A stretch of DNA of 64,000 nucleotides from Mycobacterium dioxanotrophicus. GTDB lineage: Bacteria; Actinomycetota; Actinomycetes; Mycobacteriales; Mycobacteriaceae. Location of the stretch: contig NZ_CP020809.1 in the NCBI RefSeq assembly GCF_002157835.1, positions 5,890,001 to 5,954,000 of the forward strand. Reading direction: 5' to 3'. Both the position numbers and the translations under genes were made by a program. Positions 46,546 through 56,790 of this stretch are shown in pieces (position 1 is the first letter of the stretch; each line of letters starts with the position of its first letter). A model generated the notes under the pieces. It made no database searches. It was not told the origin of the DNA and saw only the letters and a program-made list of their open reading frames with translations.

Positions 46546-48165
46546 ATGACATTCGATAACAAGCCCGTCGACGTGCTGGTGATCGGCGCGGGCCCGTCAG
46601 GTGCGGTGGTCACCCACACGGCCGCCGCTGCGGGATTGAGCGTCGTCTGCCTCGAACAGGGCGACTGGGTCAACCCGAGTGACTTTCCCGCCAACTTCCC
46701 GGAGTGGGAGTTGCTCATCCAACATAATTGGGCGCACGATCCCAACGTCCGCGGTCTGCCGTCGGACTATCCGGTCGACGTCACCGATTCGGACATGTGG
46801 CCGGTCATGTTCAACGGCGTCGGCGGCAGCTCCATCTATTACGGTGCCGAATGGCCCAGGCTGCTGCCGTCGGACTTCCGTGTGAAAACCCTTGACGGCG
46901 TTGCCGATGACTGGCCGATCAGCTACCACGACCTCAAGCCCTATCACGACGAGGTCGATGAGTTCATCGGCGTCTCGGGTGTCGGCGGCGACACCGCCTA
47001 TCCCGACGGCCTGGACTATCCCCTGCCGCCGCACCCGTTGGGAAAACCCGGCATGAAGGCGGCTGCCGCAGCCAACGCGCTCGGCTGGCATTGGTGGCCC
47101 GGCACCAACGCGATCCCGAGCCAGAAGAACAAGACCCTCGAACAGTGCGCCCGCTGGGGCGTCTGCGAGTGGGGCTGTCCGCAGGGAGCGAAAGCCTCGT
47201 TCGACCTCATCTACATGCCGCAGGCGCAGCAGGCCGGCGCCGAGGTCGTCACCGGAGCGCGGGTGTCCAAGGTCGTCACCGACGAGAACGGGCTGGCGAC
47301 CGGCGCCGAGTACATCGACCGGGACGGCACCGTGAGGTTCCAGCCGGCGCGTTCGGTAGTGCTGTGCGCCAACGGCATTGGCACCCCACGGTTGCTGTTG
47401 CTGTCGGCGGATGACCGTCATCCCGAGGGCCTGGCCAATTCGTCGGGCCTGGTCGGCAAGAACCTCATGCTGCATCCGAACTGCACCGCGCTGGGCTACT
47501 ACGAGGAGGATCTCGAAAGCTGGCGCGGCCCGGCCGGTCAGCTGATCCACTCCATGCAGTTCTATGAGACCGACATGTCACGCGGGTTTGTCCGCGGCGC
47601 CAAGTTGCATGCCCTGCCGACCCCCGGCCCGCTCAATGCGATCGAAGCCCACCGCGAACTCGATTTCGACGAGCTGTGGGGTCCGGCCATCCACGACATG
47701 GCCCGCGCGGCCCGCAACGGCATCCTGTGGGCGGCCAACACCGAAGACCTTCCCGAGGAACACAACCGCGTGACGCTGTCGCCGAGCCTGGTGGATTCCG
47801 ACGGACTGCCCGCGCCGAAGGTCGAGTACCGGGTCAGCGAGAACACCCGCAAGCTGCTCAAGTTCACGGTCGAGCAGATGGTCAAGGCCCATGAGGCCGC
47901 CGGTGCCAAACGGGTTATCACCCAAGAACTCTGGGTTGACCAACCGGGCCACCTACTGGGCACCGCCCGCATGGGCGACGACCCCAGGACCTCCGTCGTC
48001 GACTCGTACGGCAAGTGCCACGATGTCGACAATCTCTACATCGCCGACGGGAGCATCTTCGTCACGTCGGGATCGGCCAACCCCACCTGCACCATCACTG
48101 CCCTGGCGCTGCGGGTGGGCAAGAAGGTCGTGGAACAGACGAACGCCAGAAAGGCCATGGCATGA
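46546..48165 (+). CDS. GMC flavoprotein dehydrogenase with Fe-S type cysteine motif
   Basis: 539 residues. FAD fold VDVLVIGAGPSGAVVTHTAA; GMC C-terminus PGHLLGTARMGDDPRTS with catalytic His and SANPTCTITALALRVG. Cys201, Cys207 and Cys211 (CARWGVCEWGC) have the C-x5-C-x3-C spacing that binds the 3Fe-4S cluster in FAD glucose dehydrogenase alpha subunits. With the next gene it resembles the alpha-gamma part of such dehydrogenases; no cytochrome subunit is present. Oxidises an alcohol or sugar. Confidence 0.9.
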   Translation: MTFDNKPVDVLVIGAGPSGAVVTHTAAAAGLSVVCLEQGDWVNPSDFPANFPEWELLIQHNWAHDPNVRGLPSDYPVDVTDSDMWPVMFNGVGGSSIYYGAEWPRLLPSDFRVKTLDGVADDWPISYHDLKPYHDEVDEFIGVSGVGGDTAYPDGLDYPLPPHPLGKPGMKAAAAANALGWHWWPGTNAIPSQKNKTLEQCARWGVCEWGCPQGAKASFDLIYMPQAQQAGAEVVTGARVSKVVTDENGLATGAEYIDRDGTVRFQPARSVVLCANGIGTPRLLLLSADDRHPEGLANSSGLVGKNLMLHPNCTALGYYEEDLESWRGPAGQLIHSMQFYETDMSRGFVRGAKLHALPTPGPLNAIEAHRELDFDELWGPAIHDMARAARNGILWAANTEDLPEEHNRVTLSPSLVDSDGLPAPKVEYRVSENTRKLLKFTVEQMVKAHEAAGAKRVITQELWVDQPGHLLGTARMGDDPRTSVVDSYGKCHDVDNLYIADGSIFVTSGSANPTCTITALALRVGKKVVEQTNARKAMA

Positions 48166-48710
48166 CCCTGCAGTCCGATCAGAGGCGCCTGTCGGTTCCG
48201 CCACGGGCGACCAAGCCACCGCGTCCCCTCACCGACCCCGAGCTCACCACCCTGCTGCGCATCGCCGACACCCTGATCCCCGAATCCGGCCCCAACCCCA
48301 AAGCGAGTGCGGCCGAACAATTTCAGCCTTATCTGCACCTTGCCCTGGCCGCGCGTGCCGACGTATTCGATGCCGTCCTGACGGCCGTGCACGCCCTGGC
48401 CGACGTGCCGGACAGCGAGCTGCGTGGCGCCTTGAAGAAGATGTGGTCCGAGGACAAATTCACCTTCGACCCGCTGTCGTCGGTGATCGCCGGCGCCTAC
48501 TTCATGACTCCACAGGTCAAGAAACTCATCGGCTATCCCGGGCAACATCGCGATCCGGCCGGCCTGGAGGACGCCGCCAACGAGCTGGAGACCGGCATCC
48601 TCGATCCGGTCATCGAGCGCGGGCCGATCTACTTTCGGCCGCCGGAGAGTGAGCGGCCGTGGGCCTTGTCTCCTGGGGCGCCGGCTGCTTCGACGGCTCG
48701 CCGACGGTGA
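48162..48710 (+). CDS. Gluconate 2-dehydrogenase subunit 3-like small subunit, frameshifted C-terminus
   Basis: 182 residues, ATGA-coupled to the GMC gene. PPRPLTDPELTTLLRIADTLIP and later FTFDPLSSVIAGAYFMTPQV match the small (gamma) subunit family that escorts GMC dehydrogenases. The C-terminus ALSPGAPAASTARRR looks wrong: removing one C near 48672 gives ALSLGRRLLRRLADGDIPLI and continues to a stop at 48801. The published families usually end with such a NPIDDIWPQLPYN tail. Confidence 0.78.
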   Translation: MTLQSDQRRLSVPPRATKPPRPLTDPELTTLLRIADTLIPESGPNPKASAAEQFQPYLHLALAARADVFDAVLTAVHALADVPDSELRGALKKMWSEDKFTFDPLSSVIAGAYFMTPQVKKLIGYPGQHRDPAGLEDAANELETGILDPVIERGPIYFRPPESERPWALSPGAPAASTARRR

Positions 48711-48801
48711 CATCCCGCTGATCACCGACGACGCCTGGCTGCCCAACCCCATCGACGACATCTGGCCGCAATTGCCGTACAACGTGGACAGCAGAGCGTG
48801 A
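48666..48801 (+). other. Out-of-frame C-terminal coding tail of the small subunit
   Basis: In the +1 frame this segment reads GRRLLRRLADGDIPLITDD, then AWLPNPIDDIWPQLPYNVDS, stop at 48799-48801, with normal coding character and no start of its own. It is the natural end of the preceding gene displaced by a one-base insertion around TCTCCTGGGG (48670-48678). Confidence 0.65.
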
Positions 48802-48808
48802 AGGACTA

Positions 48809-48818
48809 CTGTCGACAA
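48809..48818. promoter_or_regulatory. GntR-type operator site 2 (gntR autoregulation)
   Basis: CTGTCGACAA, with perfect 8-base core TGTCGACA, 30 bases before the start of the GntR gene. The position suggests autoregulation. Confidence 0.6.
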
Positions 48819-48848
48819 TTGGGCAACATGGTTGGGAGGAGTTACCTG

Positions 48849-49568
48849 ATGGCTGCAGTCCCGCAAGACGGCGCGCTGTCGACGCTGAGTGAGGCAGGCC
48901 GCGACGCGGTGTCGCTGGGGCGGATCACGCAACGCACGACTCCGAGTTCGGTCGCCCAGGTGCTCCGTACCGCGATCCTCGACGGAACCCTCAAACCCGG
49001 CAGCCAGCTCCGCGAAACCCACCTTGCCACCGACCTGGGCGTCAGCCGGGCACCCCTGCGGGAAGCGTTGGGCTTGCTCGCCGAAGAAGGGCTCGTCGAC
49101 AAGATCCCCTATCGCGGCGCGTTCGTCGCCGAGGTCAGCGCCGACGGGATGGCCGAGATCGCCAGTCTCCGCAAGCGTCTCGAACCGTATGCCATCGAGT
49201 TGGCGCTGCCGAGTCTGCGTGGCAGCGCACGGGTGAAGGTGACCCGCGCGCTCGAGGACATGGAGATCGGCGCGGACAACAACGACCCCGCGGCGACCAT
49301 CGACGCGCACATGAGTTTCCACCGCGGATTCTACGAATTGTCCGGCCACAAGCTGCTTTTGGAATTGTGGCGGAGCTGGGAAGCCCAACTGCAACTGTTC
49401 TTCTCGGCCGATCACCAGGCGTTCGCCGATCTGCACGACATGGTCGCCGAACACAAACGACTGCTCAAGATCATCGACTCCGGTGATCTCGAGGCGATCA
49501 CCGCCGAAATCGACCGGCACGTGCACGGCGGCCGGCCCCAAGCCGAAGCGGCCGCCAGGGATGCGTGA
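48849..49568 (+). CDS. GntR-family regulator (FCD subfamily)
   Basis: 239 residues from ATG 48849 behind GGGAGGAG. Winged HTH SSVAQVLRTAILDGTLKPGS, then ETHLATDLGVSRAPLREAL, then an all-helical FCD domain with metal/ligand histidines (HMSFHRGFYELSG, VAEHKRLLKII). Such proteins respond to organic acids, amino acids or sugar acids. Candidate regulator of the palindromes at 45685, 48809, 49777, 58882, 61319 and 62653. Confidence 0.92.
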   Translation: MAAVPQDGALSTLSEAGRDAVSLGRITQRTTPSSVAQVLRTAILDGTLKPGSQLRETHLATDLGVSRAPLREALGLLAEEGLVDKIPYRGAFVAEVSADGMAEIASLRKRLEPYAIELALPSLRGSARVKVTRALEDMEIGADNNDPAATIDAHMSFHRGFYELSGHKLLLELWRSWEAQLQLFFSADHQAFADLHDMVAEHKRLLKIIDSGDLEAITAEIDRHVHGGRPQAEAAARDA

Positions 49569-49776
49569 AGCGTCGGCGCTCTGAGCCGACCAGCCGGCTT
49601 CAGCTGATCGTGCCGAAACGCCTGCGGCACAAGCTGATCGACCCCCGCCGCGGTGGCGCGTGCCGCTGCCGGTCCACCACAGGTCGCGCCCGATCCTCAG
49701 CCGACCGCGACCTGCGACACATCACGGGAACCTAGCCAGAAATAGTGATTGCGGTCACCTTCTCCGACGTGTAGAT

Positions 49777-49786
49777 TGTCGACAGT
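49777..49786. promoter_or_regulatory. GntR-type operator site 3 (permease-ALDH operon)
   Basis: TTGTCGACAG with the 8-base palindromic core TGTCGACA, 80 bases before the permease start at 49867. Confidence 0.6.
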
Positions 49787-49866
49787 AGTACAAAAAAAGG
49801 ATCGTGCGACAGCCGTCATCCGTTCCGCCGCCACATCCCCCGCTTATTGAAAACATTGAGGTCACC

Positions 49867-51339
49867 ATGGCGATTACCCCCGAGGAGTCTGGCGTGTTCC
49901 ACCGTCGACCTCCGTCCACTCCGGCAGTCGACGCCGACGCCGCCTACCTGGAGAAGCTCGGCTACAAGCAGGAGCTCAACCGCAGCCTGGGACTGTTCTC
50001 GGCGTTCGGCGTGCAGTTCACCTCGATCGCCATCGCCTCGGGCATCTTCACCACCCTGGTCGTCGGCATCGGCTTCTTCGGGCCCGCCGCCTTCTGGTCG
50101 TTCCTCGTCGGCGGCGCATTGCAGGTCTTCACCGTCGGGCTCGCCGTGGCCATGCTGGTGTCGTCCTACCCGCTGGCCGGCGGCGTGTACCAGATCACCG
50201 GGCGCATCACCGGCAAACCGTGGCTGGCCTGGCAGACCGGCTGGTGGCTGCTGATCGCGCACACCGTCGCCGTCACCGCCTGCTCGGTGAGCATCGCCCC
50301 GTTCATCGCAGGCTGGTTCGGTGTGACGTTCGAGAATGCGGTCGACGCGCTGCCCTGGACGTTGGGGCTGATCGTGCTGGCCACGATCATCAACATCGCC
50401 GGCGTCAAAGTTGCTGCGCTGCTGAACAATATCGGTGTCGTCGCCGAGTGCATATGCGTATTCGGCCTCATCGGCGTACTGGTGTTCTTCAAGCACCCGA
50501 CCCAGCCGTTGGCCTTCCTCACCGATTCCGGCGGCACCGCCACCGGCGGCCACTGGTTCGTCCCGTTCCTCTTCGCGATGATCCTGCCCGCCTATGCCAT
50601 TTCGTCCTTCGACGCGACCGGAAACGCCTCCGAAGAGACCAAGAACGCCGCGTTGAAAGCACCGCTGGCATCCGTACTGGCCAACGTGTCGTCCTACGTC
50701 GTCGGCGTCGTCATGGTGGGCATGCTGATGCTGGCCATCCAGGACCTGCCCGCCATCATGGGCAGTGCCCTGCCGGTCAAAGACATCCTCGACACCGCAG
50801 TCGGCTCAGCCTTCGCGAACGTCTTCGAGGCGGTGGCGATCGTCGCCCTGTTCGCCGCGGTGGTCATGTTGCAGCTCACCGGTATTCGCGTGCTGTGGTC
50901 GCAAGCCCGCGACGGCCAGATTCCCGCGGCGTCGTGGATGCGCAAGGTCAGCAAGCAACGCATCCCCATCAACGCGACGCTGACCATCTTCGCACTGTCG
51001 GTCGTCTTCGCCCTGTGGTCCTCGCTGCTGTCGGTGCTGACCGCCATGACTGCGCTGGCGTGGGGCCTGGCCTACGGCGTCGTCGTCACCGTCGGCCTCT
51101 ACGCCCTGCTCAAGAAGAAGCTACCCAAACACCCTTGGCATTACGGCAAATTGAGCCCGGTGATCTTTGTCCTCGCGATCGCATGGTCGGCCGTCCTGTG
51201 CACCCTGCTGGTCTACTCCGATCCGATCCACGTCGGACTGGGCATGGTGATGGTGATCGGGGCCGGCGCAGTGATCTATCTGACCATCCCGAAGAGCCGC
51301 CGCGGCAAGTCCATCGATACGCAAACCGGCCACCTCTGA
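49867..51339 (+). CDS. APC-family amino acid/amine permease
   Basis: 490 residues from ATG 49867. About 12 hydrophobic helices; YLEKLGYKQELNRSLGLFSAFGVQFTSIA, in pieces, is typical of the amino acid/choline transporter (ACT/GabP-UGA4) branch of APC, as is SFDATGNASEETKNA. Likely imports an amino acid or amine by cation symport. It is the first gene of the permease-ALDH unit. A longer frame starts at 49804 but lacks similarity. Confidence 0.9.
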   Translation: MAITPEESGVFHRRPPSTPAVDADAAYLEKLGYKQELNRSLGLFSAFGVQFTSIAIASGIFTTLVVGIGFFGPAAFWSFLVGGALQVFTVGLAVAMLVSSYPLAGGVYQITGRITGKPWLAWQTGWWLLIAHTVAVTACSVSIAPFIAGWFGVTFENAVDALPWTLGLIVLATIINIAGVKVAALLNNIGVVAECICVFGLIGVLVFFKHPTQPLAFLTDSGGTATGGHWFVPFLFAMILPAYAISSFDATGNASEETKNAALKAPLASVLANVSSYVVGVVMVGMLMLAIQDLPAIMGSALPVKDILDTAVGSAFANVFEAVAIVALFAAVVMLQLTGIRVLWSQARDGQIPAASWMRKVSKQRIPINATLTIFALSVVFALWSSLLSVLTAMTALAWGLAYGVVVTVGLYALLKKKLPKHPWHYGKLSPVIFVLAIAWSAVLCTLLVYSDPIHVGLGMVMVIGAGAVIYLTIPKSRRGKSIDTQTGHL

Positions 51340-51367
51340 TCCGCACAGAACCGAAAGGCACGCTGCC

Positions 51368-52798
51368 ATGACCATCTCCGTCGCGAACCTCATTGACGGC
51401 AAGACACTTCCCGGCTCCTCCGACCAGACCCGCCAGGTGCTCAATCCGTCGACCGGTGAGGTCATCGCCGAGATGACCGAGTCCACCGTCGACGACGCCG
51501 ACCGCGCCGTCGCCGCGGCCCGCGCAGCGTTTCCCGCCTGGGCGGCACGCACTCCGGGCGCCCGATCCGAACTGCTGCATCAACTGGTCCAGATCCTCGA
51601 GGACAACATCGACGAATTGGCCCGGCTTGAGACGATCGACGCTGGCAAACCGACCACGGCGGCACGGGGCGTGGAACTACCCGGCATCGCCGGCGCCCTG
51701 CGCCACTTCGCCGGTGCCGCACGGGTTCTCACCGGCCAAGCTGCCAGCGAGTTCGTCGAGAACAACACCACTTACACCCGCCGCGAACCGCTCGGTGTCG
51801 TGCTGGGCATCACGCCGTGGAATTTCCCGCTGTGGCAGGCGGTGTGGAAGCTCGGGCCCGCGCTGGCGGCGGGCAACACCGTGGTCATCAAACCGGCCGA
51901 ACTGACGCCGTTGGCCACCATTCGCTTCGCTGAACTGGCCCAGGAGGTGCTTCCACCCGGCGTGCTCAACATCGTCCATGGATCGGGAGGCGTGATCGGC
52001 GATGCGCTTGTGCGCCATCCTGACGTGAGCCTGGTGTCGTTCACCGGTTCGACCGCGGCGGGCCGCAAGATCGCCGCCGCAGCAGGCGGCACCCCCAAGC
52101 GACTCGTGCTCGAACTGGGCGGCAACGCACCGGTGATCATCTACGACGACGTCGATCTGGAGGTCGCGCTGCCCATCCTGACCAACGGCGTCCTCTTCAA
52201 CGCCGGCCAGGAATGCATGTCGGCGACCCGGATGCTGGTCAGCGAGAAGATCCACGACACCTTCGTCGCAGCACTGGCTGATCAACTTCAGGCCGTCGCC
52301 GTCGGGGACGCCTCAGACCCGAACACAGTTCTCGGACCGCTCATCTCGCAGATCCAGCGCGATCGGGTGGTGGGGCTGGTGGACGGCCGTTCCGCCGGCG
52401 CCGAGCTCGTCACCGGTGGCCACGCCCTCGACCGGCCGGGCTTCTTCTTCGAGCCCACCCTGATCACCGGCGTCGGCCAAGACGACGATCTGGTGCAGCA
52501 GGAGATCTTCGGACCGGTTGCCACCGTGCAGACGTTCACCGACGAAGCCGATGCGATCGCCAAGGCCAACGCTGTCGAACAAGGGCTCGCCGCCTCGGTG
52601 TGGACCCGCGATATCGGCCGAGCATTGCGCAATGTCAACGCAATTGAAGCCGGCGTGGTGTGGGTCAACAACCACATGGCCGTCGGCCCGGAAGGTCCGC
52701 TCGGCGGGTTCAAGGGTTCGGGCTACGGCAAAGAAGGCGGCACCGCGGGACTGGAGGAATTCACCCGCACCAAGCAGGTCATCCTGAGCCTGTCATGA
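51368..52798 (+). CDS. Aldehyde dehydrogenase (aminobutyraldehyde/betaine-aldehyde type)
   Basis: 476 residues. NAD-ALDH landmarks: TPWNFPLWQ, SFTGSTAAG, catalytic Glu249 (LELGGNAP) and Cys283 (FNAGQECMS). Closest in style to gamma-aminobutyraldehyde or 2-oxoglutarate-semialdehyde dehydrogenases, which fit either amine or hydroxyproline breakdown. Follows the permease by 28 bases and is coupled to the next gene (ATGA). Confidence 0.92.
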   Translation: MTISVANLIDGKTLPGSSDQTRQVLNPSTGEVIAEMTESTVDDADRAVAAARAAFPAWAARTPGARSELLHQLVQILEDNIDELARLETIDAGKPTTAARGVELPGIAGALRHFAGAARVLTGQAASEFVENNTTYTRREPLGVVLGITPWNFPLWQAVWKLGPALAAGNTVVIKPAELTPLATIRFAELAQEVLPPGVLNIVHGSGGVIGDALVRHPDVSLVSFTGSTAAGRKIAAAAGGTPKRLVLELGGNAPVIIYDDVDLEVALPILTNGVLFNAGQECMSATRMLVSEKIHDTFVAALADQLQAVAVGDASDPNTVLGPLISQIQRDRVVGLVDGRSAGAELVTGGHALDRPGFFFEPTLITGVGQDDDLVQQEIFGPVATVQTFTDEADAIAKANAVEQGLAASVWTRDIGRALRNVNAIEAGVVWVNNHMAVGPEGPLGGFKGSGYGKEGGTAGLEEFTRTKQVILSLS

Positions 52799-53052
52799 CC
52801 GAGGAGGACGGCACCGCCACGACCGATCCGGAGGTGCGGGTACGCCAATACGTGCGGCGTCTGGACCTGCGAGACCCCCACCGCTACACCCCGTGGGCCC
52901 AGATCGCGATGACGGTGCCGTCCGCCTCGGGCATCTGCTGGCTTGTCTGTTTCATCGACGGCGAAGTCGACGTGTGGCGCGTCGACGACGAAACGGCCGA
53001 CTACCAATTCCATTCCACCGATTCCCCAGAAACGGGCGCACAATCGAAGTAG
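52795..53052 (+). CDS. Small hypothetical protein
   Basis: 85 residues, ATGA-coupled to the aldehyde dehydrogenase. Acidic N-terminus, then RVRQYVRRLDLRDPHRYTPW and SGICWLVCFIDGEVDVWRVD. No signal peptide or membrane segment. Not recognised; translational coupling suggests a role with the permease-ALDH unit. Confidence 0.65.
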   Translation: MTEEDGTATTDPEVRVRQYVRRLDLRDPHRYTPWAQIAMTVPSASGICWLVCFIDGEVDVWRVDDETADYQFHSTDSPETGAQSK

Positions 53053-53084
53053 AGCCTGTTTCAACGCGAGGGGAGTGAGACGAA

Positions 53085-54422
53085 ATGGTCAGAACACACA
53101 CGGTGGTAGCGGGAGAAACGCTGTGGGCATTGGCGTTGCGCTACTACGGCGAAGCCGAGCTCTACCGACTGGTCGCCACCGCCAGCGGCATCAACGACCC
53201 CAATGTCATCAATGTCGGACAACAGCTCATCTTTCCCGACTTCACCCGATACACCGCCGCCGCGGGAGACACCTTGTCGGACTTGGCGGTGCGCTTCTAC
53301 GGCGACGCGGACCTGGCCCACTTGATCGCGGCGTCCAGCGGCATCGCCGACAACGCAGCCCTGGTCGCGGGCCAGCAGCTGATCATCCCGAACGTCACGA
53401 AATACCGCGTGGTCGCCGGGGATACGTTGTCGGCACTGGCGTTGCGCTTCTACGGTGACGCCAACTACTTCCCCGTGATCGCCACCGTCAACGGCATCGC
53501 CAACCCCAACGCCCTGTCGGTCGGGCAGTCGCTGGTCATCTTCGCCGGCCGCAGCGACGGCTTCGGACTTCGCATCGTCGACCGCAACGAGAGCGACCCG
53601 CGGCTGTGGTACTACCGCTTCCAGACCGACGCGATCGGCTGGAACCCGGGCGTCAATGTCCTACTGCCCGACGACTATCAGACCAGCGGGCGCACCTATC
53701 CCGTGCTGTACATGTTCCACGGCGGCAACGACGATTTCCGTTCGTTCGACTTCATGGGCATCCGCGACTGGACCGCGGGAAAGCCGATCATCGTGGTGAT
53801 GCCCGACGGCGGGCATGCGGGCTGGTACTCCAACCCGGTCACCTCATTCGTCGGCCCACGCAACTGGGAGACCTTCCACATCGCCCAGTTGCTGCCCTGG
53901 ATCGAAGCGAACTTCCGCGCGTATGCCGAATACGACGGACGCGCAGTGGGCGGATTCTCGATGGGTGGCTTCGGCGCCCTGAAGTATGCCGCCAAGTACT
54001 ACGGCCATTTCGCATCGGTGAGCGCCCATTCCGGGCCGGCGAGCCTGCGTCGCGACTTCGGACTCGTCGTGCACTGGGCCAACATCACGTCGGCCGTCCT
54101 GGATCTGGCCGGCGGAACGGTCTACGGCGCGCCCCTGTGGGACCAGGCCAGGGTCAGCGCCGACAACCCGGTCGAGCGCATCGAGAGTTACCGCAACAAG
54201 CGGATCTTCCTGGTGGCGGGCACCAGCCCGGACCCGATCAACTGGTTCGACAGCGCCAACGAGACCGAGGTGCTCGCCGGGCAGCGCGAGTTCCGCGGAT
54301 TGCTCGACGCCGCAGGCATTCCCCAAGACTGGCATGAGGTTCCCGGCGGCCACGTGTTCCGGCCCGAGATGTTTGCCATCGACATCGACGGCATCATTTC
54401 CCGGCTTCGCCCCGCGGCGTAG
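53085..54422 (+). CDS. Triple LysM protein fused to Ag85/esterase-D-like hydrolase
   Basis: 445 residues. Three LysM repeats (about 3-52, 54-103, 104-154), each with VAGETL/AGDTL...LRFYG...INDPN...VGQQLIFP, then an alpha/beta hydrolase of the esterase-D/mycolyltransferase group: [12 protein letters not shown], nucleophile GFSMGG (Ser292) and GGHVFRPEM for the His. LysM binds peptidoglycan-type glycans, yet no signal peptide is visible. Overlaps the convergent glycosidase gene by 29 bases. Confidence 0.85.
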   Translation: MVRTHTVVAGETLWALALRYYGEAELYRLVATASGINDPNVINVGQQLIFPDFTRYTAAAGDTLSDLAVRFYGDADLAHLIAASSGIADNAALVAGQQLIIPNVTKYRVVAGDTLSALALRFYGDANYFPVIATVNGIANPNALSVGQSLVIFAGRSDGFGLRIVDRNESDPRLWYYRFQTDAIGWNPGVNVLLPDDYQTSGRTYPVLYMFHGGNDDFRSFDFMGIRDWTAGKPIIVVMPDGGHAGWYSNPVTSFVGPRNWETFHIAQLLPWIEANFRAYAEYDGRAVGGFSMGGFGALKYAAKYYGHFASVSAHSGPASLRRDFGLVVHWANITSAVLDLAGGTVYGAPLWDQARVSADNPVERIESYRNKRIFLVAGTSPDPINWFDSANETEVLAGQREFRGLLDAAGIPQDWHEVPGGHVFRPEMFAIDIDGIISRLRPAA

Positions 54423-56664
54423 GCAATCCGTCCACCAGCAGCGACATGCCATGGTGGGCGGGCATTTCGATGGCGAAGCTGTGCAGGTCGTCGACCGTGG
54501 CCAAGGGCTTGCCGGTGAACATGTCCGACACCGACGCGCCAGGTGGCAGCGCTTCCGAGCGCACGGTGCCCGCGATCTCCTCGTTGGCGAAGTTGAGCAC
54601 CGTGAGCTGATGGTCACCGCTCGCGAGTTCGTGGACGAGCACCAGCATGCCGCGATGGGAGACCTCGGGGATGTCGACCTGACGGCTGGTGGCGATCTCG
54701 TAATGCTTGCGCACCCGCAGAATGGCCTGCAGCTGCCGCAGGAAACTGGTCTCGTCGGCCAGCTGCTCCGGGATTGACCCGTAAAGGCTTCTTCCCCTTG
54801 GCATCCCGGCGATCGACCGGGTCGCCGTCGGGTTGTGCCCCATCAGGTCGTGTGCGGCACGGTGAATCCACCGCGTGTCGCCGCCGTGCAGCAGCTCCTC
54901 GACGTCGGTGCGCGGCAGCGTCAGCATCCCGCACATGTCCCAGCCCGACAGCGCGAACACGCCTGGTTGCAACGCATTGAACATCGCCAGCAGTAGGTGC
55001 GCCCGCCGGATCCGGTCCAGGGACACCCCGTCGCTTCGCTCGCCCCCGGCGTCCTCGATGTCGTCGAGATCGGTAACGCCCAGCGTCGCGGCGATGACGG
55101 TCGCCGTGGTGCAGGCGATGCCGTTGGTGGTGAAAACCAGGTTGTACGGGGCGTTCTCACCGGTGAGCTTCTCGGTGAGATCGCCACGCACGATATCGCC
55201 TAGGGCTTCCCCGGTGACCTCCTCGCCCCGAAAGGTGTAGACGTCGTCGCGGTGACCCGTCGACCAGTGGACGAGTTCGTAGGTCAGCTCGTCGTGGTTC
55301 TGCAACGCATGCACCAACGATGCCGGCTCCACACCGAGTTCGAGGGTGGTACGCAGCGTCAACCGCAGGAACTCGGTGTCGGCGGTAGCCAACGCGTGCT
55401 GGTAGGCCGGGCGGTTGATGAAGTCGTAGGACAGGTCAGCACCGGCCTCCCCGATCTCCCGGATGTCGTCGATGGTCAGGTTCAGCTCCTGGAAGGTGAA
55501 CCCACCGACCTTGCGGACCATGCTGGCGATCAGGTGGTTGGCCGCCTCCGACAGCGGGTGTCCCTCCGACCAGGCGGTGCTGTCCTCGGCCGCGGTCTTC
55601 TCCGCGCCCAGAAAGCCATTGGCGTCCAAGCGAAGTCCCCCGGTGCCCAGATCTGCCAGCGAATGCAGCGCATCGCCGATCACCAGCCGCATACCCGCGA
55701 ACGACGGGTCCAGCCAGTTGATGGACGGCTGCCCGTCCTTGAAGTAGTGCAGATAAACCCAGCGCCGCTCGACGCCGTCGATGCCCATCACCGGGCGGGT
55801 AACGCTCCAGTTGGTCTCTTTGACGCCCTCGGCGTAGAAGATCACCCGCTGCAGCCGCCCGATGATGTAGCCGGCCTTGTCGAGCCAGTCCTCGGTGACG
55901 GTGTCGATGTTGACCGAATCGTGCCCGGCCGGGACCTCGGGCAGGTGGTCCCAGTCCAGCGGATCGACCTCGACCATGTGGTAGATGCCGGGATAGTCGG
56001 CGTACTTCATCTCGGCCAACCGGAAATCCGCGCCCTTGCCGGTGTGCCCGGGCACGATGTCGTCGATGATGGTGCCGCCGTACCAATTGGCCGTGCCGCA
56101 CATCTGCCGGAACTCTTCCTCGGTCCCGAAGGCTGGGTCGATCTGAGTGCTGATCCGGTCGAAGTGCCCGTCGACACTGGGCGTCAACTGCCAACCCGAG
56201 ATGCCGCCCGCCCGTTTGACCGGGCCCGTGTGGATCGCGTCGACGCCGATCTCGGCGAACGCCTTCCACATGTCCTCGTCGGCCATGGCCTTGAGAAACG
56301 ACTCCCCCGGCCGGGTGATCAGCGAAAGCGGATACGCAGTGAACCACACCGCCGCGGTGTCCACGGCACCCCTGGGACTGGGCGTGGCATAGGGGTTCTG
56401 CCACATCGAGCCCTGGCCCGAGAACTGCTGGCTGATCTCGTTGGCATCGGCCAGCATCGACTGACTCAGCAGCCAGGACACATACGCCGGGTTGTCCCCG
56501 GTGGCGGGCCCGTCCTGCGCCACCGACCGACGGACGAACGGCGATTTGACCCGGGGGCGAAACCGCAACGCCCGAGGCCGCGCGGGGTGCAAATGTTCGT
56601 CGAAAGTGATTTCGGTCGGCTCGTTGGTCTGGTCGTCGGGTTCCGGCTCTGCCACCTCAGACAT
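54394..56664 (-). CDS. GH13 alpha-amylase-family enzyme (trehalose-synthase-like)
   Basis: 756 residues from ATG 56664. GH13 regions: DIVPGHTG (region I), GLRLDANGF with the nucleophile Asp (II), FQELNL with the acid/base Glu (III) and ALQNHDE (IV). The C-terminal beta domain ([15 protein letters not shown]) is typical. It likely acts on maltose/trehalose-type alpha-glucosides; exact activity is uncertain. No secretion signal, so cytoplasmic. It follows the racemase-family gene by 126 bases. Confidence 0.82.
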   Translation of the reverse strand: MSEVAEPEPDDQTNEPTEITFDEHLHPARPRALRFRPRVKSPFVRRSVAQDGPATGDNPAYVSWLLSQSMLADANEISQQFSGQGSMWQNPYATPSPRGAVDTAAVWFTAYPLSLITRPGESFLKAMADEDMWKAFAEIGVDAIHTGPVKRAGGISGWQLTPSVDGHFDRISTQIDPAFGTEEEFRQMCGTANWYGGTIIDDIVPGHTGKGADFRLAEMKYADYPGIYHMVEVDPLDWDHLPEVPAGHDSVNIDTVTEDWLDKAGYIIGRLQRVIFYAEGVKETNWSVTRPVMGIDGVERRWVYLHYFKDGQPSINWLDPSFAGMRLVIGDALHSLADLGTGGLRLDANGFLGAEKTAAEDSTAWSEGHPLSEAANHLIASMVRKVGGFTFQELNLTIDDIREIGEAGADLSYDFINRPAYQHALATADTEFLRLTLRTTLELGVEPASLVHALQNHDELTYELVHWSTGHRDDVYTFRGEEVTGEALGDIVRGDLTEKLTGENAPYNLVFTTNGIACTTATVIAATLGVTDLDDIEDAGGERSDGVSLDRIRRAHLLLAMFNALQPGVFALSGWDMCGMLTLPRTDVEELLHGGDTRWIHRAAHDLMGHNPTATRSIAGMPRGRSLYGSIPEQLADETSFLRQLQAILRVRKHYEIATSRQVDIPEVSHRGMLVLVHELASGDHQLTVLNFANEEIAGTVRSEALPPGASVSDMFTGKPLATVDDLHSFAIEMPAHHGMSLLVDGLPTPRGEAGK

Positions 56665-56790
56665 GCATCCCCTCTCCGGACTTGGACGGGTCGTGGCTTC
56701 CAGCCTAAGCATCCCGCGCCGAATTCGACGAAAATGCCGCTGAGCGCGCCTCGACACGACACTCTCGTCGATTCGGGGCAGGTCGCGCGG

